NCBI RefSeq assembly: GCF_014127485.1
Contig: NZ_CP059903.1
Location: forward strand, 868,001-932,000
Origin: Nocardioides dongkuii
GTDB lineage: Bacteria; Actinomycetota; Actinomycetes; Propionibacteriales; Nocardioidaceae
DNA: 64,000 bases
Direction of reading: 5' to 3'
Below are positions 47,228 through 55,445 of this stretch, one piece after another. Position 1 is the first letter of the stretch. Each line of letters begins with the position of its first letter. The position numbers were made by a program, and so were the translations under genes. The notes beneath the pieces were generated by a model. It was not told the DNA's origin. It was given only the letters and a program-made list of their open reading frames with translations, and searched no databases.

Positions 47228-47740
47228 GTGGAGGTGCTGCCCGCCATCGTGGCGCCTGAGCCGGTCGTGGTCTTCTGCGGCATGGCCGGCGCCGAGTCGA
47301 TCAAGACCCGCGACCACTACTACGCCTCCCCGGGCAACAGCTTCTGGGAGTCCTTCCACCTCAGCGGCTTCTCCCCGCGCCGGCTGCGCCCCGACGAGGA
47401 CCGGCTGGTCGCCGAGCTCGGCCACGGGCTCACCGACCTCGTCGGCCACTGGGACCCGGCCTGGGTCGAGATCGACGCGCTGGTCGCCGACGTCGAGCGC
47501 TGGCAGCCGGAGTGGCTCGCGTTCACCGGCAAGGGCACCGCGCAGTGGGCCTACCGCGCCCTGGGCCACCGCGGCCGCCCGAGCCTCGGCGTCCAGGACT
47601 GGTACGTCGGGCCGGCCCAGGTCTTCGTGCTGCCGGGCACCAGCGGCGCCAACCAGCGCAAGGACTACGACGGCCGCCCCAACCGGCTGTCCTGGTGGCG
47701 CGACCTCGCCGCGCTGAGCGGCATCTCGCCCGCCGAGTAG
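47228..47740 (+). CDS. Mug/TDG-like uracil or mismatch DNA glycosylase
   Basis: A 170-aa protein of the uracil-DNA-glycosylase superfamily, Mug-like branch. VVVFCGMAGAESIKTRDHYYASPGNSFWESF aligns with the Mug motif I and its PANRFW block, and VFVLPGTSGANQR corresponds to the leucine-wedge motif. Mug has GINPG with the catalytic Asn; here the segment is GMAGA, so that Asn is replaced. It may belong to a related subfamily that acts on deaminated bases, or be inactive. The start is 3 nt after the GAF-HATPase stop, so they are co-transcribed. Confidence 0.82.
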   Translation: MEVLPAIVAPEPVVVFCGMAGAESIKTRDHYYASPGNSFWESFHLSGFSPRRLRPDEDRLVAELGHGLTDLVGHWDPAWVEIDALVADVERWQPEWLAFTGKGTAQWAYRALGHRGRPSLGVQDWYVGPAQVFVLPGTSGANQRKDYDGRPNRLSWWRDLAALSGISPAE

Positions 47741-47742
47741 AC

Positions 47743-48999
47743 CTAGAAGCCCACCACCAGGCCCGCGATCGCGGCGTTCGCGAGGTTGGCCAGGCTGCCG
47801 GCGAGCAGCGCCCGCAGCCCGAGCTGTGCGACCATCGCGCGCCGCTCGGGGACCAGCGAGCCGAGCGTGCCGATCTGGATGGCGATGGAGGAGAAGTTCG
47901 CGAACCCGGCCAGCGCGAAGGTCACCACCGCGACGGTCACGGGGGAGAGGGTGTCGACCTCGGGGCCGAACGAGGCGTACGCCACGAACTCGTTGAGCAC
48001 CGTCTTCTCCCCGATCCACGACCCCGCGTCCACCGCCTCCGACCACGGCACGCCGAGCAGCCACGTCAGCGGCGCCAGCGCCCAGCCGAGGATCTTCTCG
48101 AAGGTGAGGTCGTCGGCCCCGAACCAGCCGCCGACCGCGCCGAGGATGCCGTTGGCGAGGGAGATCAGCGCGATGAAGGCGATCAGCAGCCCGCCGACGG
48201 TCACCGCGATCCGCCCGCCGGCCAGCGCGCCGCGGCCGAGCGCGTCGATGACGTTGGTGGACTCCTCGTCCCGCACCCGGCGTACGTCGAGCTCGGCGCC
48301 CGCCTCGGGCCGCTCGAGCGTCGGGTCGTCGTCCTCGGGCGTGCTGTCGGGCCACATGATCTTGGCCATCAGCAGCGCGGCGGGCGCGTTCATGACGGTG
48401 GCGGCGAGCAGGTACTCCAGCGGCGCGCCCAGCAGCGAGTAGCCGACCAGCGTGGATCCGGCCGCCGCCGCGAACCCGCACGACATCAGCGTGAAGACCT
48501 GCCCGCGGCGCAGCGAGCGGAGGTAGGGCGCCACCATCAGCGGCGCCTCGCTCATGCCGAGGAAGACCACCACGCTGGCGAACATCGACTCGACCCGGCT
48601 GACGCCGAGCAGCCGGGCCAGCGCCCCGCCGAGCACGTACGTCGTCCACTGCACGACCCGCAGGTAGAACAGCAGCCCGATCAGCGCGCCGAGGAAGATG
48701 ATCACCGGCAGCACCTGGAGCGCGAAGATCGCCTCGCCCTCCTCGCCGACCGCGGCCAGCGGCCCGAAGACGAACTCGGTGCCCTCCTCGGCGTACTCGA
48801 TCAGCGACTGGACGCGGTCGGAGACCCAGGACAGCGCGTCCTCACCCGGTCCCCACCGCAGCACGAGCAGCGCGAAGCCGACCTGGAAGGCGAACGCCGC
48901 CCCCACCGTGCGCCACGAGATGCCGCGGCGGTGGGTCGAGAAGGCGACCGCCACGAGGACGAGGAGTACCAGGCCCAGCAGGCCGCGGTACTGGTCCAT
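47743..48999 (-). CDS. NupC-type concentrative nucleoside transporter
   Basis: A 418-aa polytopic membrane protein of the CNT family. It has LQVLPVIIFLGALIGLLFYL, the conserved FLGMSEAPLMVAPYL with the substrate-contacting Glu-Ala-Pro, LMSCGFAAAAGSTLVGY, then EKTVLNEFVAYASF and FALAGFANFSSIAIQIGTLGSLVPERR. It imports nucleosides with H+ or Na+. The ATG at 48999 follows AAAGGTGGG. Located next to nrdR/nrdJ, it may supply nucleosides for salvage. Confidence 0.92.
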   Translation of the reverse strand: MDQYRGLLGLVLLVLVAVAFSTHRRGISWRTVGAAFAFQVGFALLVLRWGPGEDALSWVSDRVQSLIEYAEEGTEFVFGPLAAVGEEGEAIFALQVLPVIIFLGALIGLLFYLRVVQWTTYVLGGALARLLGVSRVESMFASVVVFLGMSEAPLMVAPYLRSLRRGQVFTLMSCGFAAAAGSTLVGYSLLGAPLEYLLAATVMNAPAALLMAKIMWPDSTPEDDDPTLERPEAGAELDVRRVRDEESTNVIDALGRGALAGGRIAVTVGGLLIAFIALISLANGILGAVGGWFGADDLTFEKILGWALAPLTWLLGVPWSEAVDAGSWIGEKTVLNEFVAYASFGPEVDTLSPVTVAVVTFALAGFANFSSIAIQIGTLGSLVPERRAMVAQLGLRALLAGSLANLANAAIAGLVVGF

Positions 49000-49151
49000 G
49001 TCCCACCTTTCCCGCCCGGGAGGCGCGTCACGCGTCGGACGCCGGCGGGCGTCGTACGAGCCCCTGACCTGCGGTTTTCCGACCCGTCCGGACCGGTCCC
49101 GGCGCAACACGCCGAACCGCTTGCACCTGGTCGCCAGCAGGCGTACGGTTC

Positions 49152-49198
49152 CCCATATCTAGTACTTACATCGGTGTAGTTATCCACATCTAGTGCAC
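49152..49198. promoter_or_regulatory. Two NrdR-like boxes upstream of nrdR
   Basis: CCATATCTAGTACTT (around 49153-49167) and CCACATCTAGTGCAC (49184-49198) share an ATCTAG core at 49157 and 49188, exactly 31 nt apart, about three helical turns. Tandem 16-nt boxes with this spacing are the hallmark of NrdR control of ribonucleotide reductase operons. Confidence 0.6.
49180..49188 (+). promoter_or_regulatory. DnaA box 1 (TTATCCACA)
   Basis: Perfect match to the strong DnaA box. It overlaps the second NrdR-like box in the nrdR promoter region. Confidence 0.6.
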
Positions 49199-49253
49199 AG
49201 TCAGATGCGGAAGACTCACAGGTGGAGGCTTGTTCTACACAGCAGGACGCTAG

Positions 49254-49262
49254 TTATCCACA
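49254..49262 (+). promoter_or_regulatory. DnaA box 2 (TTATCCACA)
   Basis: A second perfect copy, 74 nt downstream of the first in the same orientation and followed by ACCTAG, 53 nt before the nrdR ATG. The 315-nt gap 49000-49314 otherwise shows no gene. Confidence 0.6.
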
Positions 49263-49314
49263 ACCTAGACGCCCCCTCCGGGGTGTCTTCGGCGCGCCCG
49301 GAAGGAGGCCCGGA

Positions 49315-49803
49315 ATGCACTGTCCCTACTGCCGCGGCACCGACACCCGGGTGCTCGACTCCCGGGTCGCCGACGACGGCGGCTCGATCCGCCGCCGGCG
49401 CACCTGCTCGTCCTGCGCCAAGCGGTTCACGACCGTCGAGATGATGCAGTTGACCGTGCTCAAGCGCTCCGGCGCCACCGAGCCGTTCACCCGCGACAAG
49501 GCGATCGCCGGCGTCCGGAAGGCCTGCAAGGGCCGCCCGGTCACCGAGGACCAGCTGGCCTGCCTCGGGCAGGCGGTCGAGGACGCGCTGCGGCTCTCCG
49601 GGGCCGCCGAGATCCCGGCCCACGAGGTCGGCATGGCGATCCTCGGGCCGCTCCGCGAGCTCGACGAGGTCGCCTACCTGCGGTTCGCCTCGGTCTACCG
49701 CGCCTTCCAGAGCGCCGACGACTTCGAGGACGAGATCGCGATGCTCCGTGCCGACCGCGCACCAGTCGCGGACGGCGTCGCGGAGCCCCAGCCCACGGGC
49801 TGA
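49315..49803 (+). CDS. nrdR: Transcriptional repressor NrdR
   Basis: A 162-aa repressor of ribonucleotide reductase genes that reads ATP/dATP levels. The N-terminal zinc ribbon has [17 protein letters not shown] and [14 protein letters not shown]. The ATP-cone follows: [26 protein letters not shown] and [19 protein letters not shown] precedes the ATG. It is directly upstream of nrdJ. Confidence 0.96.
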   Translation: MHCPYCRGTDTRVLDSRVADDGGSIRRRRTCSSCAKRFTTVEMMQLTVLKRSGATEPFTRDKAIAGVRKACKGRPVTEDQLACLGQAVEDALRLSGAAEIPAHEVGMAILGPLRELDEVAYLRFASVYRAFQSADDFEDEIAMLRADRAPVADGVAEPQPTG

Positions 49804-49812
49804 CCCCAGACC

Positions 49813-49846
49813 GCCCGGCACGTAGTGGGGAAGCTGCGTGCCGGGC
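49813..49846. terminator. Inverted repeat between nrdR and nrdJ
   Basis: GCCCGGCACG and CGTGCCGGGC form a perfect 10-bp stem with a 14-nt loop, 9 nt behind the nrdR stop. It has no U-run. It may partially terminate nrdR transcripts so that nrdJ relies on its own promoter. Confidence 0.5.
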
Positions 49847-49886
49847 GCACCACCTGAAAGCCAGCAGGACCAGCAACGACGCAGGA

Positions 49887-49909
49887 CTGTCGGTGGCCTC
49901 GACGACCAT
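49887..49909 (+). promoter_or_regulatory. RecA-NDp/PafBC-like promoter of nrdJ
   Basis: CTGTCGGTG (49887-49895), 8 nt, then GACCAT (49904-49909), weaker than TANNNT in its first base. It is 49 nt before the nrdJ ATG and behind the inverted repeat, in the right place for damage-induced dNTP synthesis. Confidence 0.5.
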
Positions 49910-49958
49910 CGACCTGAACGAAGAACGACTGACGCACCACGGGAACTGAGGAGACGGC

Positions 49959-52934
49959 ATGACCGAGACGGTGAGCGGGGCTGCCACGAGCGGCTTCGCC
50001 AAGGGGAAGGGCCTGACCCTCGAGCGCGTGTTCAGCACCGAGGGCGTGCACCCCTACGACGAGATCACGTGGGAGCGGCGCGACGTCGTCCAGACGAACT
50101 GGAAGACCGGCGAGTCGGTCTTCGAGCAGCGCGGCGTGGAGTTCCCCGACTTCTGGTCGGTCAACGCCTCCACGATCGTCACCACCAAGTACTTCCGCGG
50201 CGCCGTCGGCACCGACACCCGCGAGTGGAGCCTCAAGCAGCTCGTCGACCGGGTCGTGAAGACCTACACCAAGGCCGGCCGCGAGCACGGCTACTTCGCC
50301 GACGAGGCCGACGTCGAGGTCTTCGAGCACGAGCTCACCTGGCTCCTGGTGCACCAGTACTTCTCGTTCAACAGCCCCGTGTGGTTCAACGTCGGCACCG
50401 AGTCGCCCCAGCAGGTCTCGGCCTGCTTCATCCTCTCGGTCGACGACTCGATGGACTCGATCCTGAACTGGTACAAGGAGGAGGGCTTCATCTTCAAGGG
50501 CGGTTCCGGTGCCGGCCTGAACATCTCCCGGATCCGCTCCTCCAAGGAGCTGCTCCGCTCCTCCGGCGGTACGGCGAGCGGCCCGGTCTCCTTCATGCGC
50601 GGCGCCGACGCGTCCGCCGGCACCATCAAGTCCGGTGGCGCCACTCGTCGCGCGGCGAAGATGGTCGTCCTGGACGTCGACCACCCCGACATCATGGAGT
50701 TCGTCGAGACCAAGGCGCGCGAGGAGGACAAGATCCGCGCGCTGCGCGACGCCGGGTTCGACATGGACCTCGGCGGCCGCGACATCACCTCGGTCCAGTA
50801 CCAGAACGCCAACAACTCCGTCCGCGTCAGCGACGAGTTCATGCGCGCGGTCGAGGACGGCACCGACTTCGGCCTGCGGGCCCGCACCACCGGCGAGGTC
50901 ATCGAGCGCGTCGACGCTCGCAACCTGTTCCGCAAGATCGCCGAGGCCGCGTGGGAGTGCGCCGACCCGGGCCTCCAGTACGACGACACCATCAACGACT
51001 GGCACACCAACCCCGAGACCGGCCGGATCACCGCGTCCAACCCGTGCTCGGAGTACATGTCGCTCGACAACTCCTCGTGCAACCTCGCCTCGCTGAACCT
51101 GCTGAAGTTCCTCAAGGACGACGACACCTTCGACGCGCCGCTGTTCGCGAAGGCGGTGGAGTTCATCATCACCGCGATGGACATCTCCATCTGCTTCGCC
51201 GACTTCCCGACCGAGTCGATTGGCGACACCACTCGCGACTACCGCCAGCTCGGCATCGGGTACGCCAACCTGGGCGCGCTGCTGATGGCGATGGGCCTGG
51301 GCTACGACTCCGAGGGTGGCCGCGCGATGGCCGCGACCATCACCTCGCTGATGACCGGCACGTCGTACAAGCGCTCGGCCGAACTCGCCGCGATCGTCGG
51401 CCCGTACGCCGGCTACGCCCGCAACGCCGAGGCCCACCAGCGGGTGATGCGCAAGCACCAGGCGGCCAACGACACCGTCCGCACGCTCTCGATCGCCGAC
51501 AGCCAGGTGCACAAGCTGGCCACCCAGGCGTGGGCCGACGTGGTGGCGCTCGGCGCGACCAACGGCTTCCGCAACGCGCAGGCCTCGGTGCTCGCGCCCA
51601 CCGGCACCATCGGCTTCATGATGGACTGCGACACCACCGGCATCGAGCCCGACTTCTCGCTGGTGAAGTTCAAGAAGCTCGTCGGCGGCGGCTCGATGCA
51701 GATCGTCAACCAGACCATCCCGCGCGCGCTGCGCAAGCTCGGCTACCAGCCCGAGCAGGTCGAGGCGATCGTCGCCTACATCGGCGAGCACGGCCACGTC
51801 ATCGACGCCCCCGGCCTGCGCCAGGAGCACTACGAGGTCTTCGACACCGCGATGGGCGCCCGCTCGCTCAAGCCGATGGGCCACGTGCGGATGATGGCGG
51901 CGGCCCAGCCGTTCCTCTCCGGCGCGATCTCCAAGACCGTCAACCTCCCCGAGACCGCCACGGTCGAGGAGATCGAGGACGTCTACCTGCAGTCGTGGAA
52001 GCTCGGCCTCAAGGCCACGGCGATCTACCGCGACAACTGCAAGGTCGGCCAGCCGATGTCCTCGGGCAAGGGCGAGAACAAGGGCACCGACTCCAACGTC
52101 TCCGCCAAGTCCGTGGAGCCCGTCGAGACCAAGGTCGTCGAGAAGGTCGTCTACGCGCCGACCCGCAAGCGGCTGCCGAAGTCCCGCGTCTCGCGCACCA
52201 CGTCGTTTACCGTCGGCGGCGCCGAGGGCTACATGACCTCGGGTGCCCACGACGACGGCGAGCTGGGCGAGATCTTCCTCAAGCTCGGCAAGCAGGGCTC
52301 GACCCTGGCCGGCGTGATGGACGCGTTCTCGATCGCGGTCAGCATCGGCCTCCAGTACGGCGTGCCGCTGGAGACCTACGTCTCGAAGTTCACCAACCTC
52401 CGCTTCGAGCCGGCCGGCCTCACCGACGACGCCGACGTCCGGATGGCGCAGTCGATCATGGACTACATCTTCCGCCGCCTGGCGCTGGACTACCTGTCCT
52501 TCGAGGACCGCTCCGCCCTCGGCATCTACTCCGCCGAGGAGCGCCAGCGCCACCTCGAGACCGGTTCCTACGAGCCCGTCGAGGAGACCGGCGCCGCCGC
52601 CGAGCTCATCGACGACAGCGCGGACCTCGGTGGTCGAGCAGACGCCGACTTCGGTGGTCGAGCTGCGAGCGCAGCGAGCGATGTCGAGACCCCCGCAGCC
52701 GACGAGGCAACGGAGACCCCCGAGGTCGCCGTGACCCACGACAGCAAGGGCTCCGACCAGCGCGAGGTCCCGGCCAAGCCCGTGCGGGAGGCCCACACCA
52801 CGGCCGAGCTCCTGGAGAAGTTCAGCGGCACCGCCGTCGACTCCCCGCTCTGCTTCACGTGCGGCACCAAGATGCGACCCGCCGGCTCCTGCTACGTCTG
52901 CGAGGGCTGCGGCAGCACCTCCGGCTGCAGCTGA
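49959..52934 (+). CDS. nrdJ: Vitamin B12-dependent class II ribonucleotide reductase NrdJ
   Basis: A 991-aa adenosylcobalamin-dependent enzyme reducing ribonucleotides to deoxyribonucleotides. The N-terminal domain is followed by the 10-stranded barrel with FNSPVWFNVG, FILSVDDSMDSI, GGSGAGLNISRIRS, the catalytic NPCSEYMSLDNSSCNLASLN and PTGTIGFMMDCDTTGIEPDF. The C-terminal redox tail has CFTCGTKM and CYVCEGCGSTSGCS. Between barrel and tail, about residues 890-920 are encoded by a family C dispersed repeat (LGGRADADFGGRAASAASDVETPAA), apparently tolerated in this flexible linker. GAGGAGAC precedes the ATG. Confidence 0.96.
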   Translation: MTETVSGAATSGFAKGKGLTLERVFSTEGVHPYDEITWERRDVVQTNWKTGESVFEQRGVEFPDFWSVNASTIVTTKYFRGAVGTDTREWSLKQLVDRVVKTYTKAGREHGYFADEADVEVFEHELTWLLVHQYFSFNSPVWFNVGTESPQQVSACFILSVDDSMDSILNWYKEEGFIFKGGSGAGLNISRIRSSKELLRSSGGTASGPVSFMRGADASAGTIKSGGATRRAAKMVVLDVDHPDIMEFVETKAREEDKIRALRDAGFDMDLGGRDITSVQYQNANNSVRVSDEFMRAVEDGTDFGLRARTTGEVIERVDARNLFRKIAEAAWECADPGLQYDDTINDWHTNPETGRITASNPCSEYMSLDNSSCNLASLNLLKFLKDDDTFDAPLFAKAVEFIITAMDISICFADFPTESIGDTTRDYRQLGIGYANLGALLMAMGLGYDSEGGRAMAATITSLMTGTSYKRSAELAAIVGPYAGYARNAEAHQRVMRKHQAANDTVRTLSIADSQVHKLATQAWADVVALGATNGFRNAQASVLAPTGTIGFMMDCDTTGIEPDFSLVKFKKLVGGGSMQIVNQTIPRALRKLGYQPEQVEAIVAYIGEHGHVIDAPGLRQEHYEVFDTAMGARSLKPMGHVRMMAAAQPFLSGAISKTVNLPETATVEEIEDVYLQSWKLGLKATAIYRDNCKVGQPMSSGKGENKGTDSNVSAKSVEPVETKVVEKVVYAPTRKRLPKSRVSRTTSFTVGGAEGYMTSGAHDDGELGEIFLKLGKQGSTLAGVMDAFSIAVSIGLQYGVPLETYVSKFTNLRFEPAGLTDDADVRMAQSIMDYIFRRLALDYLSFEDRSALGIYSAEERQRHLETGSYEPVEETGAAAELIDDSADLGGRADADFGGRAASAASDVETPAADEATETPEVAVTHDSKGSDQREVPAKPVREAHTTAELLEKFSGTAVDSPLCFTCGTKMRPAGSCYVCEGCGSTSGCS
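52628..52699. repeat. Family C repeat segment inside nrdJ
   Basis: GGTGGTCGAGCAG, then a second GGTGGTCGAGC followed by TGCGAGCGCAGCGAGCGATG and GTCGAGACCCCCGCAG, are the blocks of the intergenic repeats at 6844 and 44208. All remain in frame with nrdJ. Confidence 0.75.
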
Positions 52935-52944
52935 TTGTCAGGTT

Positions 52945-53170
52945 GTGTCGGACGACACTCAGATGAGTGACCGGACGACAAGTGCGACGACAACGGCGAC
53001 GACAAGTGCGGAGCGCGAGAAGATTGACCAGTTGACGTCAGGTTGACGACGAGAAACGCCCCGGAGCGACATGCTCCGGGGCCTTTCTCCGTTCCAGGGG
53101 TCTACGCGGGTTTCCGTGCGCACGAAGACTTCGCTTTCGCCGCGCGGTCCCTCTTCTCGCCGTGGCGGTA
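52945..53170. repeat. Left copy of a ~225-nt direct repeat flanking the island
   Basis: It starts GTGTCGGACGACACTCAG 11 nt after the nrdJ stop and ends CGCCGTGGCGGTA. It aligns over its whole length with 58893-59116 with scattered differences and small gaps. It includes GGACGACAA iterations, the CACTCAGATGAGTG palindrome and a strong terminator hairpin. Confidence 0.85.
53058..53082 (+). terminator. Rho-independent terminator behind nrdJ
   Basis: GCCCCGGAGC and GCTCCGGGGC form a perfect 10-bp stem with loop GACAT, followed by CTTTCT. The right copy of the direct repeat holds the same hairpin at 59004-59028. Confidence 0.8.
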
Positions 53171-53194
53171 CGGTCGACGGGAGGGGAGGGGAGC

Positions 53195-53560
53195 ATGGGT
53201 GACGGTGAGGGCGGCGGACCGAACGAGTTGTCTGCGGTCGTTGGTCCGTTTTGGTCAGAGGCGAAGGTCTGCGCGGCGCTCGATGTCACCCGGGCCGCGC
53301 TGGACGACCGGTGTGTTGTCGGTGAGGTCCTTCGGCTGGTGACTGCCGATGCGGTGTCGGTGTACCCGGTGTGGCAGTTCCATCGTCGAAGTGACGGCGC
53401 TGCTGAGGTGAAGCCTGCTGTTGCGCCGGTCTTCCGGTTGCTTCGCCGGCACGACCCGTGGGCGGTGGCGGTATTGCTTCACACTCGCAGCCCTGAACTG
53501 GACGGTCTCAGCCCGCTTGAGTGGCTTGTTGAAGTGCCCCCGGTAGCCCGGACACCTTGA
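53195..53560 (+). pseudogene. Truncated small DNA-binding/antitoxin-like protein, cut by IS3
   Basis: 121 codons are open (start MGDGEGGGPNELSAVVGPFW after a GGAGGGGAGGGGAG site). An HTH-like part (EAKVCAALDVTRAALDDRCVVGEVL) is followed by VAVLLHTRSPELDGLSPLEWL, which resembles the Xre/MbcA/ParS antitoxin toxin-binding pattern. After EWL the frame enters the IS3 end, so the last ~10 residues are IS-encoded and the natural C-terminus is lost. If it is an antitoxin, the partner toxin is not present. Confidence 0.6.
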
Positions 53561-53594
53561 GTGAGGCGACGATGGTCGCCGGAGAGGAGTCCGT

Positions 53595-53882
53595 ATGCCG
53601 GCAGCAAAGAGTCCTGAGTTCCGTCGCCGAGCGGTCGAGTTGGCCCGGCTGCGGGAGAAGCCGATCGCGCAGATCGCGAAAGATCTCGGCATCGCTGAGT
53701 CCGGTCTGCGGCGCTGGATGAAGCAGGCCGACGTCGAGGAGGGCAAGCAGGAAGGCCTGTCCACCGACGAGCGCGCGGAGCTGGTCCAGCTGCGTCGCGA
53801 CAAGCGCGTCCTTGAGATGGAAGTCGAGATCCTCAAGCGCGCGTCCGCCTACTTCGCCCGGGAGAACGTCCTCCCAAAATGA
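53595..53882 (+). CDS. IS3 family transposase OrfA
   Basis: A 95-aa DNA-binding protein with the IS3 OrfA HTH (SPEFRRRAVELARLREKPIAQIAKDLGIAESGLRRWMKQA) and a C-terminal leucine-zipper-like helix (ELVQLRRDKRVLEMEVEILKRASAYFA). The end of the gene carries the -1 slippery heptamer C-CCA-AAA (53873-53879) directly before its TGA, allowing fusion with OrfB in the -1 frame. Confidence 0.93.
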   Translation: MPAAKSPEFRRRAVELARLREKPIAQIAKDLGIAESGLRRWMKQADVEEGKQEGLSTDERAELVQLRRDKRVLEMEVEILKRASAYFARENVLPK

Positions 53883-54781
53883 TCTACCCGGTGGTCTGCG
53901 AGCTCGCCGCCGACGGGGTTCCCGTCGCGGTGACCTGCCGGGTCCTGAACGTCTCGACCTCGGGCTACTACGAATGGCGCCGTCGGCCCGCCAGCACGCG
54001 GGCCTGGGAGCAGGCGCACCTGATGGAGACCATCCGCCAGGTCCACACCGCCTCCTACGGCACCTACGGCCACCGCCGCGTGCACGCCGAGCTTGTCCTG
54101 GGACGCGGCGTCCGGGTCAGCCACGGCCGGGTGGAGCGGCTGATGCGCCACACCGGTGTGCAGGGCGTGCACCGTCGCCGGCTTCGCGGGTGCACCCGTC
54201 GTGACCAGGCCGCGACACCGTCCGATGACCTGGTCGAGCGGCGGTTCAACCCCACCGAGCCCGACCGGCTCTACGTCGCCGACGTGACCCAGCACCGCAC
54301 CAGCGAGGGCTGGTTCTACCTCGCGGTGGTCATCGACTGCTTCAGCCGCCGGGTCGTGGGCTGGTCGATGGCCGACCACATCCGCATCGAGCTCGTGGTC
54401 GACGCGTTGCAGATGGCGATCGGGAACCGGCACCCCGACCCTGGCGCGATCCATCACAGCGACCACGGGTCGACCTACACCAGCTGGGCCTTCGGACACC
54501 GGCTCCGCGAAGCGGGGCTGCTCGGATCGATGGGATCCATCGGCGACTGCTTCGACAACTCCGTGGCCGAGAGCTTCTTCGCCACCTTGCAGACCGAGCT
54601 GCTGGACCGCTCGACCTGGCCAACCCGCGAGAGCCTGGCGAACGCGATCTTCGCCTTCGTCGAAGGCTTCTACAACCCGACCCGACGGCACTCGACGCTG
54701 GGCAACCTCAGCCCCGCCGACTACGAGACCCAAGCCGCCCTGACCAGCCCTGCTGGACCCCACGCCGAGACCGCAGCATGA
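53879..54781 (+). CDS. IS3 family transposase OrfB (DDE integrase)
   Basis: A 300-aa rve-type integrase. The HTH_21 region RVHAELVLGRGVRVSHGRVERLMRHTGVQG precedes the DDE core: first Asp in LYVADVTQHRT, second in HHSDHGSTYTS, Glu in NSVAESFFATLQTELLD. The C-terminus FVEGFYNPTRRHSTLGNLSPADYE is standard. It can be made by a -1 frameshift from OrfA or by reinitiation at the ATGA overlap. The gene looks intact. Confidence 0.94.
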   Translation: MIYPVVCELAADGVPVAVTCRVLNVSTSGYYEWRRRPASTRAWEQAHLMETIRQVHTASYGTYGHRRVHAELVLGRGVRVSHGRVERLMRHTGVQGVHRRRLRGCTRRDQAATPSDDLVERRFNPTEPDRLYVADVTQHRTSEGWFYLAVVIDCFSRRVVGWSMADHIRIELVVDALQMAIGNRHPDPGAIHHSDHGSTYTSWAFGHRLREAGLLGSMGSIGDCFDNSVAESFFATLQTELLDRSTWPTRESLANAIFAFVEGFYNPTRRHSTLGNLSPADYETQAALTSPAGPHAETAA

Positions 54782-54827
54782 TCACATCCACCCAACCCTG
54801 ACCGTCCGGGAACCGGGGGGCACTTCA

Positions 54828-55129
54828 CCAAGAAGCGCATCGAAGCCTCCATCGACCGAGTCGGACCCGGGCCGTTCGAAGTCGAAGAGACACGACGTAT
54901 CGCACCGGAGACAGCCGAAATGCTCCTCGGCTGCACCCTGAACGAAGCACTCGCGGCAGCACGAACAGGCGCACGCCCCCGACCCATCCCGCTATCGCGC
55001 ACACCAACGCCATCTAGGAAACCCAAGCCGCCAACGCTCCCGAGACGCCCAACGCGCCTCCCCACAGCGACGACTAACAGCGTTTTCGGGCGTGTCGCAG
55101 CAAATCGACCGCCGGAAATGTTGATCTAG
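54828..55129 (+). pseudogene. 3' fragment of an unknown gene, 5' end lost at IS3
   Basis: Directly after the IS3 end the frame reads KKRIEASIDRVGPGPFEVEETRRIAPETAEMLLGCTLNEALAAARTGARPRP with helical, charged coding character. It then becomes Pro/Thr-rich and ends at 55127-55129. It lacks a plausible start because the upstream part is gone. It is unrelated to the fragment on the other side of IS3. From 55130 to 55380 I see no gene, only a hairpin-forming CTCACCGG and CCGGTGAG near 55351-55370. Confidence 0.5.
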
Positions 55130-55386
55130 CAAGTGGCGACGCAACCGCGTCGCACAGCACAGGCGTTCCTTCCCCACGCCGATGGCCTTGGGGAGCCTGC
55201 ATGCCCGCCGGAATACCCGGACCCCGCCTTACCGGCGGACATCCGCACGCTAACGAGAGCCCGCACCCGCGCTGCCGCGACACGCCGTATCGACCCGCGC
55301 CCCGTTTCGCTGGATGCCGCCGACGAGCACTCGTTAGGAACGAATCAACTCACCGGGCCCCGGTGAGCCTGCGGCAACCCCAAGAA

Positions 55387-55409
55387 CTGTCGGTGAGCCG
55401 ACTTACCTT
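55387..55409 (+). promoter_or_regulatory. RecA-NDp/PafBC-like promoter of the DUF2188 gene
   Basis: CTGTCGGTG (55387-55395), 8 nt, then TACCTT (55404-55409). It differs from TTGTCRGTG-N8-TANNNT only in the first base. The ATG of the DUF2188 gene lies 36 nt downstream. Confidence 0.65.
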
Positions 55410-55445
55410 CCAAGTACACAACCAACCCGATAGCAGGAGACATCA

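Larger units (their letters stand above)
53530..54827 (+). mobile_element. IS3-family insertion sequence
   Basis: The ends are TGAAGTGCCCCCGGT on the left and, in reverse complement, TGAAGTGCCCCCCGGT on the right, continuing with matching CCCGGAC, so about 25-nt imperfect inverted repeats bound 1298 nt. It carries complete orfA and orfB. The 3 nt flanking each side (TGT and CCA) do not match, so no target duplication is seen. Confidence 0.88.

Noticed and set aside
49804-49958. Cobalamin riboswitch before nrdJ
   Set aside because: The enzyme uses B12, but the 155-nt gap shows no B12-box-like sequence and is too short for the full element. Only a simple inverted repeat and a promoter-like motif are visible.
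52945-53170. tRNA or tmRNA attachment site for the island
   Set aside because: The repeat does not fold as a tRNA by eye. Its notable structures are a terminator and short palindromes.
53530-54827. Target-site duplication for IS3
   Set aside because: The trinucleotides on both sides differ, and extending the ends by a few bases does not produce a match.
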